The notes: a model not told the origin generated them from the letters alone. Positions 47,675-57,156 are shown, numbered from the stretch's first letter. The stretch is 64,000 bases of DNA from Marininema halotolerans (GCF_900116235.1 NZ_FPAA01000011.1:47020-111019), one strand, 5' to 3'. Program-made: numbers and translations.

Positions 47675-48278
47675 GAAGAACGCCTCGCTTTCGCTTTCTT
47701 TTTTTCTTATTCTTTACATCAAAGAGTTGGATATGAAATCTTTTCTCCAATATGAAAAATAATTTACCAAGTTGAAAAATAATTTTATTGCTATAACGCA
47801 TTGATACAGCTTTCCCAAGGGCTTTTCCTCCGACCGTTATCGCCGAGATAAAGCCAATCACCACTGTTTCCAACCACCAACGACTACCAGAAAGGTCGAG
47901 GGAAAGAAATAGCGAGTAGGCAACGGCAAAGCCTGCTGCACCACTAACGATTCCACTGATATCTCCTACAACATCATTACAAAAATTTGAAAACTGATCC
48001 GCTTTACGAATGATCGCTATGGCATGACGGGCTCCCTGTACCTTGCGCGAGGCCATCGAGTGAAAGGGCATTTCCTTCGCTGCTGTTGCAGCAATTCCTA
48101 GCATATCAAAAGCGACACCTGTAATGACAATCAATATGACAACGATTAGACCGCCACTCCATGGCAAGCCTCGTAGAAAAGTACCCGATACCATGGTAAA
48201 ACCCATCGATAGCAATCCCGTTACTAAACTGATGACTATGGCCCAGCGTAGAGATCGACGAAGGATTTCTCTCACCAT
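47646..48278 (-). CDS. oapA: OLE-associated membrane protein OapA
   Basis: A 210-residue protein with about four membrane helices (two near the N terminus, two in 115-165 by hydrophobicity) and a strongly basic C-terminal tail ([11 protein letters not shown]). The central [19 protein letters not shown]...[18 protein letters not shown] resembles CNNM/DUF21-type metal-transport membrane cores. Position directly after the OLE-like RNA and before dxs is that of OapA, the protein partner that holds OLE RNA at the membrane in Bacillus halodurans. GTG 48281 or ATG 48278, behind GGGGGAG. Confidence 0.78.
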   Translation of the reverse strand: MVREILRRSLRWAIVISLVTGLLSMGFTMVSGTFLRGLPWSGGLIVVILIVITGVAFDMLGIAATAAKEMPFHSMASRKVQGARHAIAIIRKADQFSNFCNDVVGDISGIVSGAAGFAVAYSLFLSLDLSGSRWWLETVVIGFISAITVGGKALGKAVSMRYSNKIIFQLGKLFFILEKRFHIQLFDVKNKKKRKRKRGVLRAPRTDKLA

Positions 48279-48318
48279 CACTTCAGCCACTCCCCCATCA
48301 GCAAAATCCATAAACATG

Positions 48319-49032
48319 CGGAGTGCCGACCCAGGTGACGGGCCGGCACTCCGTTCCCAGTGGACCGGCGCGATGGAGGTCAGCCCGCCAACGGCCGATC
48401 AAACGGACTTCGATGACCAAAGACAGATATAAGTATAAGTGCGAGTTAGAGTGGCAGTCGTTCGAGTAAATATTGCGGCTTAGGTCCAGTAGGTTTTCCC
48501 AAGAAGAGATCCGCGATGTCGCCATCGTGGCGGTTTCCCTTTATACTCTTCCTCAGCGCCGTCACCGTTCGCCAGACTGGATTACCACTTAGTCCGCACT
48601 TCAATCCCCGACCCACCTTGCCATTAAGCAAACAGTCTAGGGGTTTTCCCCAACGGTTCCGGAAGGCTCTTCCTATCCTCTTTTGCAGTGACGCTTTCAG
48701 AAAAACCCTTCATCAAAGGCTCCCATCCCCGCGACACCACTCAAGGCAGGCTACGCTGTCTACTAGGCCGTCGAATGCCCGCAAGACAGGTTGATACCCC
48801 AAAGGGACGAAAATATCCGGCGACATCTCATCACACTTTTGGGGCCTCCGCGAAGGCCGGGTCATCGCCCACATGCCCTTGTGGATCGCCCTTCCTCCTT
48901 AACCCCCGGCATCGACCCCCGACGGGGCGTCAGAAGCCAACACCAGGGACTTCATCGATGTGCCCTTTGGCGGATTTTTAGCCCCGCCTTCAGAAGAGAG
49001 GAACCGACTAGAATACTGCGCCACTCTATATT
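48319..49032 (-). ncRNA. ole: OLE RNA (ornate large extremophilic RNA)
   Basis: About 714 nt of GC-rich, non-coding and highly structured sequence on the minus strand between ispA and the oapA-like gene, the signature position of OLE RNA. It begins behind a strong promoter and ends in a long hairpin (48319-48353, CGGAGTGCCG paired with CGGCACTCCG). Many local hairpins are visible (for example GGCC-N8-GGCC and CCCC-GTC-GGGG). Known OLE RNAs are ~600-700 nt, bind OapA, OapB and OapC, and sit at the membrane, supporting tolerance of cold, alcohol and magnesium stress. Ends are estimates. Identification rests on synteny, size and structure, not on a model search. Confidence 0.8.
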
Positions 49033-49038
49033 GGGGTC

Positions 49039-49068
49039 ATTATATCACAATTTTTTGCAGACAGACAA
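49039..49068 (-). promoter_or_regulatory. Sigma-A promoter of the OLE RNA
   Basis: Minus strand: TTGTCT (49063-49068), 18-nt spacer, TATAAT (49039-49044), preceded by TGA. Transcription would start near 49032 and continue into oapA and dxs. Confidence 0.75.
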
Positions 49069-49120
49069 TGAAGAGGCCCTGTTGACGGACCTCCTCCTAT
49101 CACCCCTCGATTGATGATCC

Positions 49121-50017
49121 CTATCGATCTCGTGAAACTAGATAATCAGCAATGGCAAGGAGATCACTTGCATTGATCCCTGGCTCGGAGGTCAGACATC
49201 CTTTAGCCTCGGTAATTAATTCGCGAACCCATTGACGAGAAGGTTCCAATCCTAATAGTGCGGGGTAGGTTGATTTATTTTTCTCTTCATCACTGCCTGT
49301 CGGTTTACCAAGCTTCTCTTGTTCCCCAACAACATCCAAAATATCATCCTGTATTTGAAAAGCAAGACCGATTCTTTCAGCAAAAGAAGTTACTGCTGCT
49401 AGCTGAGAGGATGAAGCGCCTGCTATTCGCGCACCCAAACGAACGGAAAAGGTAATAAGATCTCCCGTTTTTGCGCGATGAATATCTTGTAAACGTTCTA
49501 AATCAACCTTTTTGTTCTCAGCTAAGATATCTTTTACTTGCCCACCCACCATTCCCTCTGCACCTGCACGAATCGAACCTTCACGAATCATTTCCAATCC
49601 AGTTTCAGGAGGTAAGCCGGCTTGTAGAACACTCTCAGCCATGATACCAAAGGCCTTTGTTAATAGAGCATCCCCTGCAAGAATCGCCATCGCTTCACCA
49701 TAAACTTTATGATTGGTCAACTTGCCGCGACGATAGTCATCATCATCCATTGAAGGAAGATCATCGTGAATTAAGGAGTATGTATGAATCATTTCAATGG
49801 CACAAGCAAAGGGAAGAGCATCTTCTTCCTTTGCCCCCAATGCTTCTGCTGTCGCTAGGGTCAACACCGGCCGTAGCCTTTTCCCTCCTGCCATCAAGGA
49901 ATAGGCAATTGACTCGCGTAAAGGAGTGGGATCAAAAGGCAATTCCGCTATGTACGCCTCTAGTTTTTTCTCAACGTGGGTTACTTTCTGTTGTAGATAC
50001 TGTTGAATAGCAGTCAC
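49121..50017 (-). CDS. ispA: Farnesyl/geranyl diphosphate synthase
   Basis: A 298-residue trans-prenyltransferase. First Asp-rich motif LIHDDLPSMDDDDYRRG near 82, second QIQDDILDVVGE near 224, plus GGKRLRP near 43 and GGQVKDI. It condenses IPP with DMAPP/GPP for menaquinone and cell-wall lipids. The XseB stop lies 2 nt upstream of it, so the xse-isp genes are in one operon. Confidence 0.94.
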   Translation of the reverse strand: MTAIQQYLQQKVTHVEKKLEAYIAELPFDPTPLRESIAYSLMAGGKRLRPVLTLATAEALGAKEEDALPFACAIEMIHTYSLIHDDLPSMDDDDYRRGKLTNHKVYGEAMAILAGDALLTKAFGIMAESVLQAGLPPETGLEMIREGSIRAGAEGMVGGQVKDILAENKKVDLERLQDIHRAKTGDLITFSVRLGARIAGASSSQLAAVTSFAERIGLAFQIQDDILDVVGEQEKLGKPTGSDEEKNKSTYPALLGLEPSRQWVRELITEAKGCLTSEPGINASDLLAIADYLVSRDR

Positions 50018-50018
50018 C

Positions 50019-50285
50019 TTATTCTCCGTCTCCTTCTGGTGAAAAGGGTTTTTTCACCCAATCACCATTCTCCTGAACAAGCATTTCCACTTGGCTTTCC
50101 AGATGTTCCAGCTTCGTGCCACATAAGCGGGCCAATCGCATCCCCCGTTCAAAAAGGCGAATCGCCTCTTCTAAGGGAACTTCTCCATTTTCTAATTGAT
50201 CAACCACTTCTTCCAGCTGTTCCATAGCTACTTCAAAGGGCAGATTTTCTAGCTCCCCTGGTTTGATATTATCTGGACTTTCCAT
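50019..50285 (-). CDS. xseB: Exodeoxyribonuclease VII small subunit
   Basis: An 88-residue helical protein with FEVAMEQLEEVVDQLENGEVPLEEAIRLFERGMRLA, the XseB signature. It binds XseA to form the single-strand exonuclease. Overlaps xseA by 17 nt. Confidence 0.94.
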   Translation of the reverse strand: MESPDNIKPGELENLPFEVAMEQLEEVVDQLENGEVPLEEAIRLFERGMRLARLCGTKLEHLESQVEMLVQENGDWVKKPFSPEGDGE

Positions 50286-51639
50286 CGGGAACCTCCTCCC
50301 ATCCCCAAACTTGGGCTTTTAATTTCCCATCCGATACCCTCACCTTAATTAAATCACCCGGCTGAATCTGCCGAACAGAGCGAACCAATTCTGTCTCATT
50401 TTGACGGTACACAAGGGAATACCCTCGACTCATTACCTTTAACGGGCTGAGTGCATCGAGTCTTTCCACCCGGCGATGCCATTGATCCTTCTGTTCCTTT
50501 ATTCGGCGATGGATCTCTCGTTTGCACCCATGATTCAACCGGTTTAAACGATCCGAGATACTCGCTAGGCGCGCTTGCGGACTTTGCGCCTGTATCCGTG
50601 TACGATGATGATCCAATTCATGTTGCTGGCGAGATAAACGAAACCGTATCCCACGGATGAGATCCGCCGTTACATAGTCCAATCGTTGTTGTTCTTGATC
50701 GAGTCGTGTTCGAGGACGGCGGAATAACGGCCGGCTCACTGCATAAGCAAGACGTTCCTTCATGCCGTCGATTTGCCTTTGTTGAGCACGGAGGAGGCTA
50801 TTTTTTAGTACGGATAGACGTGACACCTGATCATCCAAGCGAGGTGTTACTAACTCAGCAGCTGCAGTCGGTGTTGCCGCTCGCATATCCGCTACAAAAT
50901 CTGCAAGGGATGTGTCAGTCTCATGACCGACGGCAGAGACCACAGGTATCGTCGAATCATAGATACTACGCACCACAATTTCTTCATTAAAGGACCATAA
51001 CTCTTCTAATGATCCTCCACCCCTACCAACGATCATCACATCCACATCAAAGCCATTCATCTCTTGAATTGCTTTTGCTACAGCACCAGGGGAGTCCTCA
51101 CCTTGAACGGGTACTGGCAAAAGTAAGATATTCACAGCAGGGTTGCGACGTTTAATCGTTGTGATAATATCACGAACCGCTGCACCATGAGCAGAAGTAA
51201 TTACCCCTACCCGTCGCGGAAAAAATGGTAATGGCTTTTTAAAAAGTGGAGAAAATAAGCCTTCTTGTTCTAATTTTTCCTTAAGTTCCTGAAAAGCCGC
51301 ATATCGATCACCAACACCACGGGGTTGCATCCAAGTAACATATAATTGTACTTGTCCATCGCGCTCATAGACTCCCACCCGCCCACGAATAAGAACCTCA
51401 TCCCCATCCTTCGGTGTAAAGCGAAGGCGACGTGTATTACCGGCAAACATCACCGCTCGTATGCGTGTGTGTTCATCTTTTAAAGTAAAATACAAATGCC
51501 CACGAGCATGCCGTTTGAAATTCGAGATTTCTCCTTGCACACGAAGTTGTGACAGGACCTCATCCTTCTCAACCATGAGCGTGAGATAACGTACGAGATC
51601 GGTAATTGTAAAGGATTCTTCCCCCACGCCTTCGAGCAT
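50269..51639 (-). CDS. xseA: Exodeoxyribonuclease VII large subunit
   Basis: A 456-residue nuclease subunit. OB-fold N terminus (VQGEISNFKRHARGHLYFTLKDE near 42), catalytic domain (RVGVITSAHGAAVRDI near 140, DVMIVGRGGGSLEELWSFNEE near 190, SAVGHETDTSLADFVADMRAATPTAAAEL near 225), then coiled-coil and C-terminal RGYSLVY. Begins 29 nt after folD. Confidence 0.95.
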   Translation of the reverse strand: MLEGVGEESFTITDLVRYLTLMVEKDEVLSQLRVQGEISNFKRHARGHLYFTLKDEHTRIRAVMFAGNTRRLRFTPKDGDEVLIRGRVGVYERDGQVQLYVTWMQPRGVGDRYAAFQELKEKLEQEGLFSPLFKKPLPFFPRRVGVITSAHGAAVRDIITTIKRRNPAVNILLLPVPVQGEDSPGAVAKAIQEMNGFDVDVMIVGRGGGSLEELWSFNEEIVVRSIYDSTIPVVSAVGHETDTSLADFVADMRAATPTAAAELVTPRLDDQVSRLSVLKNSLLRAQQRQIDGMKERLAYAVSRPLFRRPRTRLDQEQQRLDYVTADLIRGIRFRLSRQQHELDHHRTRIQAQSPQARLASISDRLNRLNHGCKREIHRRIKEQKDQWHRRVERLDALSPLKVMSRGYSLVYRQNETELVRSVRQIQPGDLIKVRVSDGKLKAQVWGWEEVPDGKSR

Positions 51640-51668
51640 ACTTACACCTCTTCCTTCATGAAGGTGAA

Positions 51669-52535
51669 TTATCGATTATCGATGGATGCTGCCGCGTTAC
51701 AAGCATTCACAAGTAACATCGCTCTTGTCATTGGACCGACCCCACCTGGCACAGGCGTGATATAGGAAGCCACTTTTTTCGCCTCAGTAAAGTCCACATC
51801 CCCTGCCAACTTTCCATTTTCATCTCGGTTCATGCCAACATCAATTACGACAGCCCCAGGTTTAATCATGTCAGCAGTAATGATCCGTGTTTTTCCTACT
51901 GCTGCCACTAAAATATCCGCCTCTCGTGTATAAGAAGCAAGATCACCCGATCGTGAATGACACATGGTTACCGTGGCATGATGCTGTTGCAATAAAAAGG
52001 AGATTGGCTTCCCAACAATATTACTCCGACCAACCACCACAGCATGTTTTCCAGCAATTTCGATGCCTGTCCGTTTTAGCATTTCGATGATGCCGTGGGG
52101 AGTACAAGGTAATAAGGTTGGTAAACCCGTTGCTAACCGCCCAACGTTCATTGGATGAAAACAATCCACGTCTTTTTCAGGGCAGATCGCCGCAATAATT
52201 CGTTCCTCGGGAATATGGCTGGGTAAAGGTAACTGAACCAAAATCCCATGAATGGAAGCCTCATCATTTAATTGAGCCACCACAGCCAGCAATTCTTCTT
52301 CCGTCGATTCTGCTGGTAAACGGATAAGCTCAGAATGAATACCGACCTCTTCACAATCACGAATCTTCCCACGAACATAGGTTTCCGAAGCTGGATCGTT
52401 CCCCACCAAGACAACAGCCAATCCAGGAGTAATTCCTTGCTTAGCGAGATCCCCTACTGTACTTCTAACCTCTGATTTCACTTGCGCAGCAATTGCTTTT
52501 CCATCGATAATTTGTCCCCGATTCACTGGATCCAA
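51669..52535 (-). CDS. folD: Methylenetetrahydrofolate dehydrogenase/cyclohydrolase
   Basis: A 288-residue bifunctional enzyme of one-carbon metabolism. SETYVRGKIRDCEEVGI near 54 (catalytic Lys), ILVQLPLPSHI near 98, PCTPHGIIEMLKR, VVGRSNIVGKPISFLL near 168 and PVPGGVGPMTRAMLL near 262. Full length. Confidence 0.95.
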   Translation of the reverse strand: MDPVNRGQIIDGKAIAAQVKSEVRSTVGDLAKQGITPGLAVVLVGNDPASETYVRGKIRDCEEVGIHSELIRLPAESTEEELLAVVAQLNDEASIHGILVQLPLPSHIPEERIIAAICPEKDVDCFHPMNVGRLATGLPTLLPCTPHGIIEMLKRTGIEIAGKHAVVVGRSNIVGKPISFLLQQHHATVTMCHSRSGDLASYTREADILVAAVGKTRIITADMIKPGAVVIDVGMNRDENGKLAGDVDFTEAKKVASYITPVPGGVGPMTRAMLLVNACNAAASIDNR

Positions 52536-52715
52536 CCCCTCTTCATCTTGGTTGACTTCGCCCTCATTCTACTGGTTGTAGCAACCACTGTAAAGCACAA
52601 AAAACGAACATTAGATGTCATCGGACATTTAATATACGTCTTTTATCTTTTTGAGGAGATATGAACCCGGTTGCCAAGTACAAATTTATACCGAACGCCC
52701 CATCTCAATAAGCAC

Positions 52716-53156
52716 TTATGATTGACTCAATGAACGTTGAATGTCATCCAGATTTTTTGTTAAATTACCCAAAACACCATTAATAAAGCGAGCAGACTCC
52801 TCTGTACTAAAGGTTTTTGCCAAATCAACCGCCTCGTTTAAGGATGCGCCGACAGGAATGTCCTGTTCAAACAGCACTTCGTACACTGCCATGCGGAGTA
52901 CCGTGCGATCAACAAGAGACAGGCGTGAGAGGGTCCAATCCTGTTTCAAGTACTTTTGAATAATCGGATCCAGTGTTTCAATATGTTGACGCACACCCTG
53001 AGTCAATCCTAAAAAGAAAGCAATATCCTCTTTTTCTACGTCACCCTTTGCCAATCGCTCCTGATTTTCCGCTACGACCCGCTCACCCGCTTCGGGGTTC
53101 ATCTCCAATTGATACAAGGTCTGTAGTGTTTGTTCACGTGCTTGTCTACGACTCAT
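52716..53156 (-). CDS. nusB: Transcription antitermination factor NusB
   Basis: A 146-residue all-helical protein forming the boxA-binding dimer with S10 for rRNA antitermination. MSRRQAREQTLQTLYQLEMNP at the N terminus and LNEAVDLAKTFSTEESARFINGVLGNL at the C terminus are diagnostic. ATG 53156 follows GGGAGGC. A terminator-like hairpin lies just upstream of the ribosome site. The 180 nt after it up to folD show nothing convincing. Confidence 0.93.
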   Translation of the reverse strand: MSRRQAREQTLQTLYQLEMNPEAGERVVAENQERLAKGDVEKEDIAFFLGLTQGVRQHIETLDPIIQKYLKQDWTLSRLSLVDRTVLRMAVYEVLFEQDIPVGASLNEAVDLAKTFSTEESARFINGVLGNLTKNLDDIQRSLSQS

Positions 53157-53175
53157 CAGAATGCCTCCCTTCGAT

Positions 53176-53202
53176 AAAAAATCCCGGACCATAAAGGCCG
53201 GG
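53176..53202 (-). terminator. Terminator/attenuator hairpin just before nusB
   Basis: CCCGG..CC pairs with GG..CCGGG on the minus strand and is followed by ATTTTTT. It ends only ~8 nt before the nusB GGGAGG site, so it would stop the accBC-asp23-amaP transcript before nusB, or act as an attenuator. Confidence 0.7.
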
Positions 53203-53215
53203 AAGAATTATTTCC

Positions 53216-53375
53216 TCAACCACTAACTAAGATCATCTCATCGAGGATTTCCTTCAGATCATCTTGCCTATCAAACTGTTGCCCTCGGATAAAACCTACA
53301 AAACAATCGATAAACCCGAACAATGCCCAATACCGATCCCCAGTAAACCACAACGATGGATATGCCAGCGTCCAT
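53216..53375 (-). pseudogene. Broken DUF2273-type small membrane protein
   Basis: DUF2273 genes normally follow amaP. Here a frame starting ATG 53375 (behind GCAGAGGG) gives a hydrophobic YWGSVLGIV segment, while the typical C terminus (GFIRGQQFDRQDDLKEILDEMI, ending at 53216) lies in another frame. About ten residues between them also seem missing. So a frameshift plus small deletion. A CTG start reading the second frame alone is possible but unlikely. Confidence 0.55.
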
Positions 53376-53385
53376 CCCTCTGCCC

Positions 53386-53952
53386 TTAATCCACACGGAT
53401 GGGTGTCCGCTCGGGTTGTACAATGTCAGCAATATAGACGGATATCTGATGGACGCCGACTCCAGAGATCTCTTCTACATTCTTTTTAACCGTAGACTGT
53501 AATTGTTCAGACAGGGCTTGAATAGGAGTTTCTCCGTCGACTGTCAATTTTAGTCCAATTCCTACTGAGGATGTATGGCTATCTTGACGAACACGCGCTG
53601 TAAGTTGACGGATCCCCGATACTTGTTGAGCAGCTTTTGTCGCAAGCGCTTCGAGGGTTTGCAATGAGATCTGGATATGTCCCAACTCGGTGAGACGATC
53701 CACACCATGAGAATCTGGCTGCCGATAGACAACTCCCCAAATATGTCGAAGGGTAAGGATGAGCACGAGTGTCGAAAGAATTAACAAAGGCCAACGCAAA
53801 CTTGGCTCCCTATAAAATTCCCCAATCCACTCGCTAACAACTTGTTCCGCCTCAGGATATCGATTTAGGGACACGACAATTCCAAGCACCGATAACAACA
53901 ATAGAATGAAATTATAAAATGTCAAGAGGAGCCGATGCCTAGGACGATTCAT
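53386..53952 (-). CDS. amaP: Alkaline-shock-response membrane anchor AmaP
   Basis: A 188-residue protein: two N-terminal membrane helices (about 9-31 and 52-72) joined by a loop, then a cytosolic Asp23-like domain (EALATKAAQQVSGIRQLTARV...VDGETPIQALSEQLQSTVKKNVEEISGV). AmaP anchors Asp23 to the membrane in Staphylococcus. ATG 53952 follows GGAGGTA. 37 nt after asp23. Confidence 0.85.
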   Translation of the reverse strand: MNRPRHRLLLTFYNFILLLLSVLGIVVSLNRYPEAEQVVSEWIGEFYREPSLRWPLLILSTLVLILTLRHIWGVVYRQPDSHGVDRLTELGHIQISLQTLEALATKAAQQVSGIRQLTARVRQDSHTSSVGIGLKLTVDGETPIQALSEQLQSTVKKNVEEISGVGVHQISVYIADIVQPERTPIRVD

Positions 53953-53989
53953 CACCTGTACCTCCTCCCAGATGTTCGGTAACATCCAA

Positions 53990-54406
53990 TTACTTCACAC
54001 GCTGGGATGAGTCGACTTCCTTCATTGACCGCTCTTGCTCAGCAACAAATTTCACTTCAACAACACGGACAGAGATTGAAGCGACCTCAAGTCCTGTCAT
54101 CGCTTCCACAGCATTTTTAACGCTTTCCTGGACTTGTTTACCAATATCCGGTATGGAATATCCATAGTGAACAATGATGGATACGGTAATCGATGCATCA
54201 TCCGTTAACTCCACTTTAATGCCTTGTTTCGGATTTTTCCGGCCAAGAAATTGGGTGATATCACTAACGACGCCACCGCTTGTCCCTGCAACACCTTCTA
54301 CTTGCAGGGCTGCAAGGCCAGCTACAATTTGAATCACTTCGGGAGCAATTTCTACTCTTCCAAGGTCCGTTACACGAGCTTCATGATGAAGAATCTCATT
54401 TTCCAT
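53990..54406 (-). CDS. Asp23/Gls24 family envelope stress protein
   Basis: A 138-residue protein with the Asp23 core (GRVEIAPEVIQIVAGLAALQVEGVAG...GIKVELTDDASITVSIIVHYGYSIPDIGKQVQESVKNAVEAMTGL). It forms filaments bound to AmaP. The start is 4 nt after the accC stop, so it is translated with the fatty-acid genes. Confidence 0.92.
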   Translation of the reverse strand: MENEILHHEARVTDLGRVEIAPEVIQIVAGLAALQVEGVAGTSGGVVSDITQFLGRKNPKQGIKVELTDDASITVSIIVHYGYSIPDIGKQVQESVKNAVEAMTGLEVASISVRVVEVKFVAEQERSMKEVDSSQRVK

Positions 54407-54410
54407 CGAA

Positions 54411-55760
54411 TCATTCCTCCTCTAAATTAACACTTTCAAGGAACTGAATGTGAAAATCACCATCACGAAAGCGTTGATTAGCCAACAATTTCATATGAAA
54501 GGGGATCGTCGTACTAATGCCCTCCACTGCAAACTCAGCAAGTGCACGCTGCATACGACGAATCGCCTCATCTCTATCCTTACCCCAAACAATCAGCTTC
54601 GCAATCATGGAATCATAGAAAGGTGGAATACGGTATCCAGGATATGCTGCACTGTCGACACGTACACCCACGCCACCGGGAGGAAGGTAGAACTGAATCG
54701 TGCCTGGTGTCGGCATAAATTTCCGAGCAGGATCCTCCGCATTGATTCGGCATTCGATAGCCCAACCCTCAATTTGGATTTCCTCTTGTTTCACCATCAA
54801 TTCTTTTCCTGCCGCCACTCGAATCTGTTCTTGGACGAGGTCAATCCCTGTAATTAATTCCGTTACCGGGTGCTCTACCTGGATTCGTGTATTCATCTCC
54901 ATAAAATAAAAATCCCCGGCTTTATCCAGAAGGAATTCAACCGTACCTGCCCCTTCATAATTCACCGCTTCTGCGGCTGCTACAGCCGCTTTCCCCATGC
55001 GATTTCTCAATTCAGGATCAAGGGCCGGAGAAGGGGCTTCTTCGATCAATTTCTGATAGCGTCGTTGGATAGAACAATCTCGTTCACCGAGGTGAATCGT
55101 ATTTCCTTTCCCATCTGCTAACACTTGGATTTCAATGTGACGAGGTTCGACTAGATATTTTTCCAAGTATACTCCTGAATTACCAAAGTTCGCTGCTGCT
55201 TCTTGTTGTGCCATCTGAATAGCGCGTCGCAATTCATCTTCACTATGTACCACACGCATTCCTTTACCGCCACCACCCGCTGTGGCTTTCACAATCACTG
55301 GGAAACCAATTTCTAATGCAGTCGAAAGAGCGATGTCCATATCTTCAATAATGCCCTCTGTACCAGGGACAACAGGGACACCTGCCTCTTTCATCGTATC
55401 CCTCGCTGTGGTTTTATCACCCATTTTAATAATCGCCTCAGGGCTGGGACCGATAAAGGTAATATTGCAAGCAGCACAGAGTTCAGCGAAATCCGCATTT
55501 TCCGCTAGAAATCCATAACCTGGGTGAATCGCGTCCACTTCCACCAAGGTCGCTACACTCATCAAATTGGTCATGTTGAGATAGCTATCCTTCGAAGAAG
55601 CGGGTCCAATACAGAAAGCTTCATCCGCTAATTTAACATGTAAAGCATCCCGATCGGCTTCGGAGTAGACAGCAACTGTTTGGATACCCAGCTCATGACA
55701 AGCACGGATAATGCGAACGGCGATCTCTCCTCGGTTAGCAATCAGCACTTTTTTAAACAT
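54411..55760 (-). CDS. accC: Acetyl-CoA carboxylase, biotin carboxylase subunit
   Basis: A 449-residue ATP-grasp enzyme carboxylating biotin on AccB in the first step of fatty-acid synthesis. [19 protein letters not shown] at the N terminus, [10 protein letters not shown] near 163 (ATP loop), [13 protein letters not shown] near 205, [15 protein letters not shown] near 287. Could also serve the propionyl carboxyltransferase at 4.2 kb (inference). Confidence 0.95.
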   Translation of the reverse strand: MFKKVLIANRGEIAVRIIRACHELGIQTVAVYSEADRDALHVKLADEAFCIGPASSKDSYLNMTNLMSVATLVEVDAIHPGYGFLAENADFAELCAACNITFIGPSPEAIIKMGDKTTARDTMKEAGVPVVPGTEGIIEDMDIALSTALEIGFPVIVKATAGGGGKGMRVVHSEDELRRAIQMAQQEAAANFGNSGVYLEKYLVEPRHIEIQVLADGKGNTIHLGERDCSIQRRYQKLIEEAPSPALDPELRNRMGKAAVAAAEAVNYEGAGTVEFLLDKAGDFYFMEMNTRIQVEHPVTELITGIDLVQEQIRVAAGKELMVKQEEIQIEGWAIECRINAEDPARKFMPTPGTIQFYLPPGGVGVRVDSAAYPGYRIPPFYDSMIAKLIVWGKDRDEAIRRMQRALAEFAVEGISTTIPFHMKLLANQRFRDGDFHIQFLESVNLEEE

Positions 55761-55782
55761 CAGGCATCTCCCCTTCCGCTGT

Positions 55783-56289
55783 TTAGTCCACTTTCACCAG
55801 AAACAGCGGCTGGCCGTATTCAACCAGTTGCCCGTTTTCGGCGAGTACCTTAACGATTTCTCCTCGCACCTCTGCTTCAATCTCATTCATCAATTTCATC
55901 GCCTCAACAATGCAAACCACTGACTTCTCATCTACCCGATCACCGCTGTTAGCGTACGGGTCAGAATCCGGAGAAGGAGACCGATAAAAGGTTCCGACCA
56001 TTGGAGAAACAATTTTATGTAGACTCGCATCGGAATCCACTTCTTCCTTTACAGGCTCTTCCACTTTTTTGACAGGCTCTTCTACTGGTACTTCCACAGA
56101 AGATGGAGCATGAGTGGGTGCTGCAGGCGCAGGAGACGCCTCGGGTGCAAGTGGCATAATGCTTACTTCCTTAGCACCTGCAATCGCTTTTTTAATGAGA
56201 ACTTTCGTGCCATCGTTCTCCAGCTCAAATTCTTCAATTTTTGATTCATCAACCAATCGAATTAGCTCGCGAATCTCGTGCATTTTCAT
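55783..56289 (-). CDS. accB: Acetyl-CoA carboxylase, biotin carboxyl carrier protein
   Basis: A 168-residue [29 protein letters not shown] at the N terminus, a Pro/Ala/Glu-rich hinge, and the biotinyl domain with the biotin Lys in [14 protein letters not shown] 56289 is preceded by AGAGGAG at ~12 nt; ATG 56283 is an alternative. Confidence 0.93.
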   Translation of the reverse strand: MKMHEIRELIRLVDESKIEEFELENDGTKVLIKKAIAGAKEVSIMPLAPEASPAPAAPTHAPSSVEVPVEEPVKKVEEPVKEEVDSDASLHKIVSPMVGTFYRSPSPDSDPYANSGDRVDEKSVVCIVEAMKLMNEIEAEVRGEIVKVLAENGQLVEYGQPLFLVKVD

Positions 56290-56338
56290 TAGTAGAGTGC
56301 ACTCCTCTCGTGTATCATGATCGGGGCGGGGCTTGTTC

Positions 56339-56367
56339 ATTTTATCGAAATGGGTGCCTCCGCTCAA
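56339..56367 (-). promoter_or_regulatory. Sigma-A promoter of accB-accC (proximal)
   Basis: Minus strand TTGAGC (56362-56367), 17-nt spacer, TAAAAT (56339-56344), ~50 nt before accB. Confidence 0.6.
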
Positions 56368-56416
56368 CCTTCTGATGCCTTCCAGAGGACATCACCGATC
56401 AACGTCATCTGGTTAT

Positions 56417-56445
56417 ATTTTACGTTGTCCTGTACGACGAAGCAA
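56417..56445 (-). promoter_or_regulatory. Possible second sigma-A promoter of accB-accC (distal)
   Basis: Minus strand TTGCTT (56440-56445), 17-nt spacer, TAAAAT (56417-56422). Lies between the spoIIIAH terminator and accB, so vegetative expression would not depend on spoIIIA. Confidence 0.5.
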
Positions 56446-56511
56446 ATCCTTCATCGACTCCCTATCCAATATACCATGAAGAACGATGTACCACCCCTTT
56501 TTCATAAAAAG

Positions 56512-56533
56512 AAAAACCTCCTATATTAGGAGG
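56512..56533 (-). terminator. Terminator of the spoIIIA operon
   Basis: CCTCCTA pairs with TAGGAGG over a 3-nt loop and TTTTTC follows on the minus strand, 17 nt past spoIIIAH. Confidence 0.88.
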
Positions 56534-56549
56534 CGACCCCACTCGAAAG

Positions 56550-57143
56550 TTATGGCTTATAAGCAATCGATACTTTGGTCGCAGGAACATCCATTTGTTG
56601 TTTCACCATTCCGATTAATTTGACCACTTGGGCATTGGTTAATTTGTTGCTTTGCACGATCACATCGACCATTTTATTCGCATTTTCAATCACCACAGCA
56701 TCCTGAAAACCTTCGTTTCGAATTAAATCTTCCATGACAGATTCGGTTTTATCCACCTTCGTTAATTCATTAATCTTTGCCTCGGCTTCATTTGCTTTTT
56801 TCTTTGAAACTTGTGGGTCCGTCAACACTTTCATGTATTCTTCCGTTAACTTTGAACGAAGCGTGTTCCGTTGTAATTGATAGCCGACAAAGTAGTCATT
56901 CTCTCCTTTTGTCGTCGTCTCTTTCACCTTTGAATTTGACTCTTTCCCTGCCGTTTTTTGTTCCTTGTCTCCCTTTTCAAGTTCCTTGGTTTTTACATCC
57001 ACCTTCGTTGTATCCAGAACCTTATCTTCCATCGCCGTCTTATCTGCCGGTTCAACTGGGCCAGTTACAATGTAGTAAGCCGACAATACCACCATTAAGG
57101 TCAACATGGTTACGAGCCACACCGTCTGCTTATTCATATTCAC
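56550..57143 (-). CDS. spoIIIAH: Stage III sporulation protein AH
   Basis: A 197-residue mother-cell protein: one membrane helix (about 7-27), an acidic/Lys spacer, then a YscJ/FliF-like domain (LRSKLTEEYMKVLTD...VVKLIGMVKQQMDVPATKVSI). Its outer domain forms a ring that meets SpoIIQ of the forespore. Last of the eight-gene operon. Confidence 0.92.
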   Translation of the reverse strand: MNMNKQTVWLVTMLTLMVVLSAYYIVTGPVEPADKTAMEDKVLDTTKVDVKTKELEKGDKEQKTAGKESNSKVKETTTKGENDYFVGYQLQRNTLRSKLTEEYMKVLTDPQVSKKKANEAEAKINELTKVDKTESVMEDLIRNEGFQDAVVIENANKMVDVIVQSNKLTNAQVVKLIGMVKQQMDVPATKVSIAYKP

Positions 57144-57156
57144 AAAAAACCCTCCC

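Noticed and set aside
48446..49114. Several open frames of 60-110 codons on both strands between oapA and ispA
   Set aside because: They overlap the structured OLE-like RNA, lack ribosome sites and show no protein-like composition.
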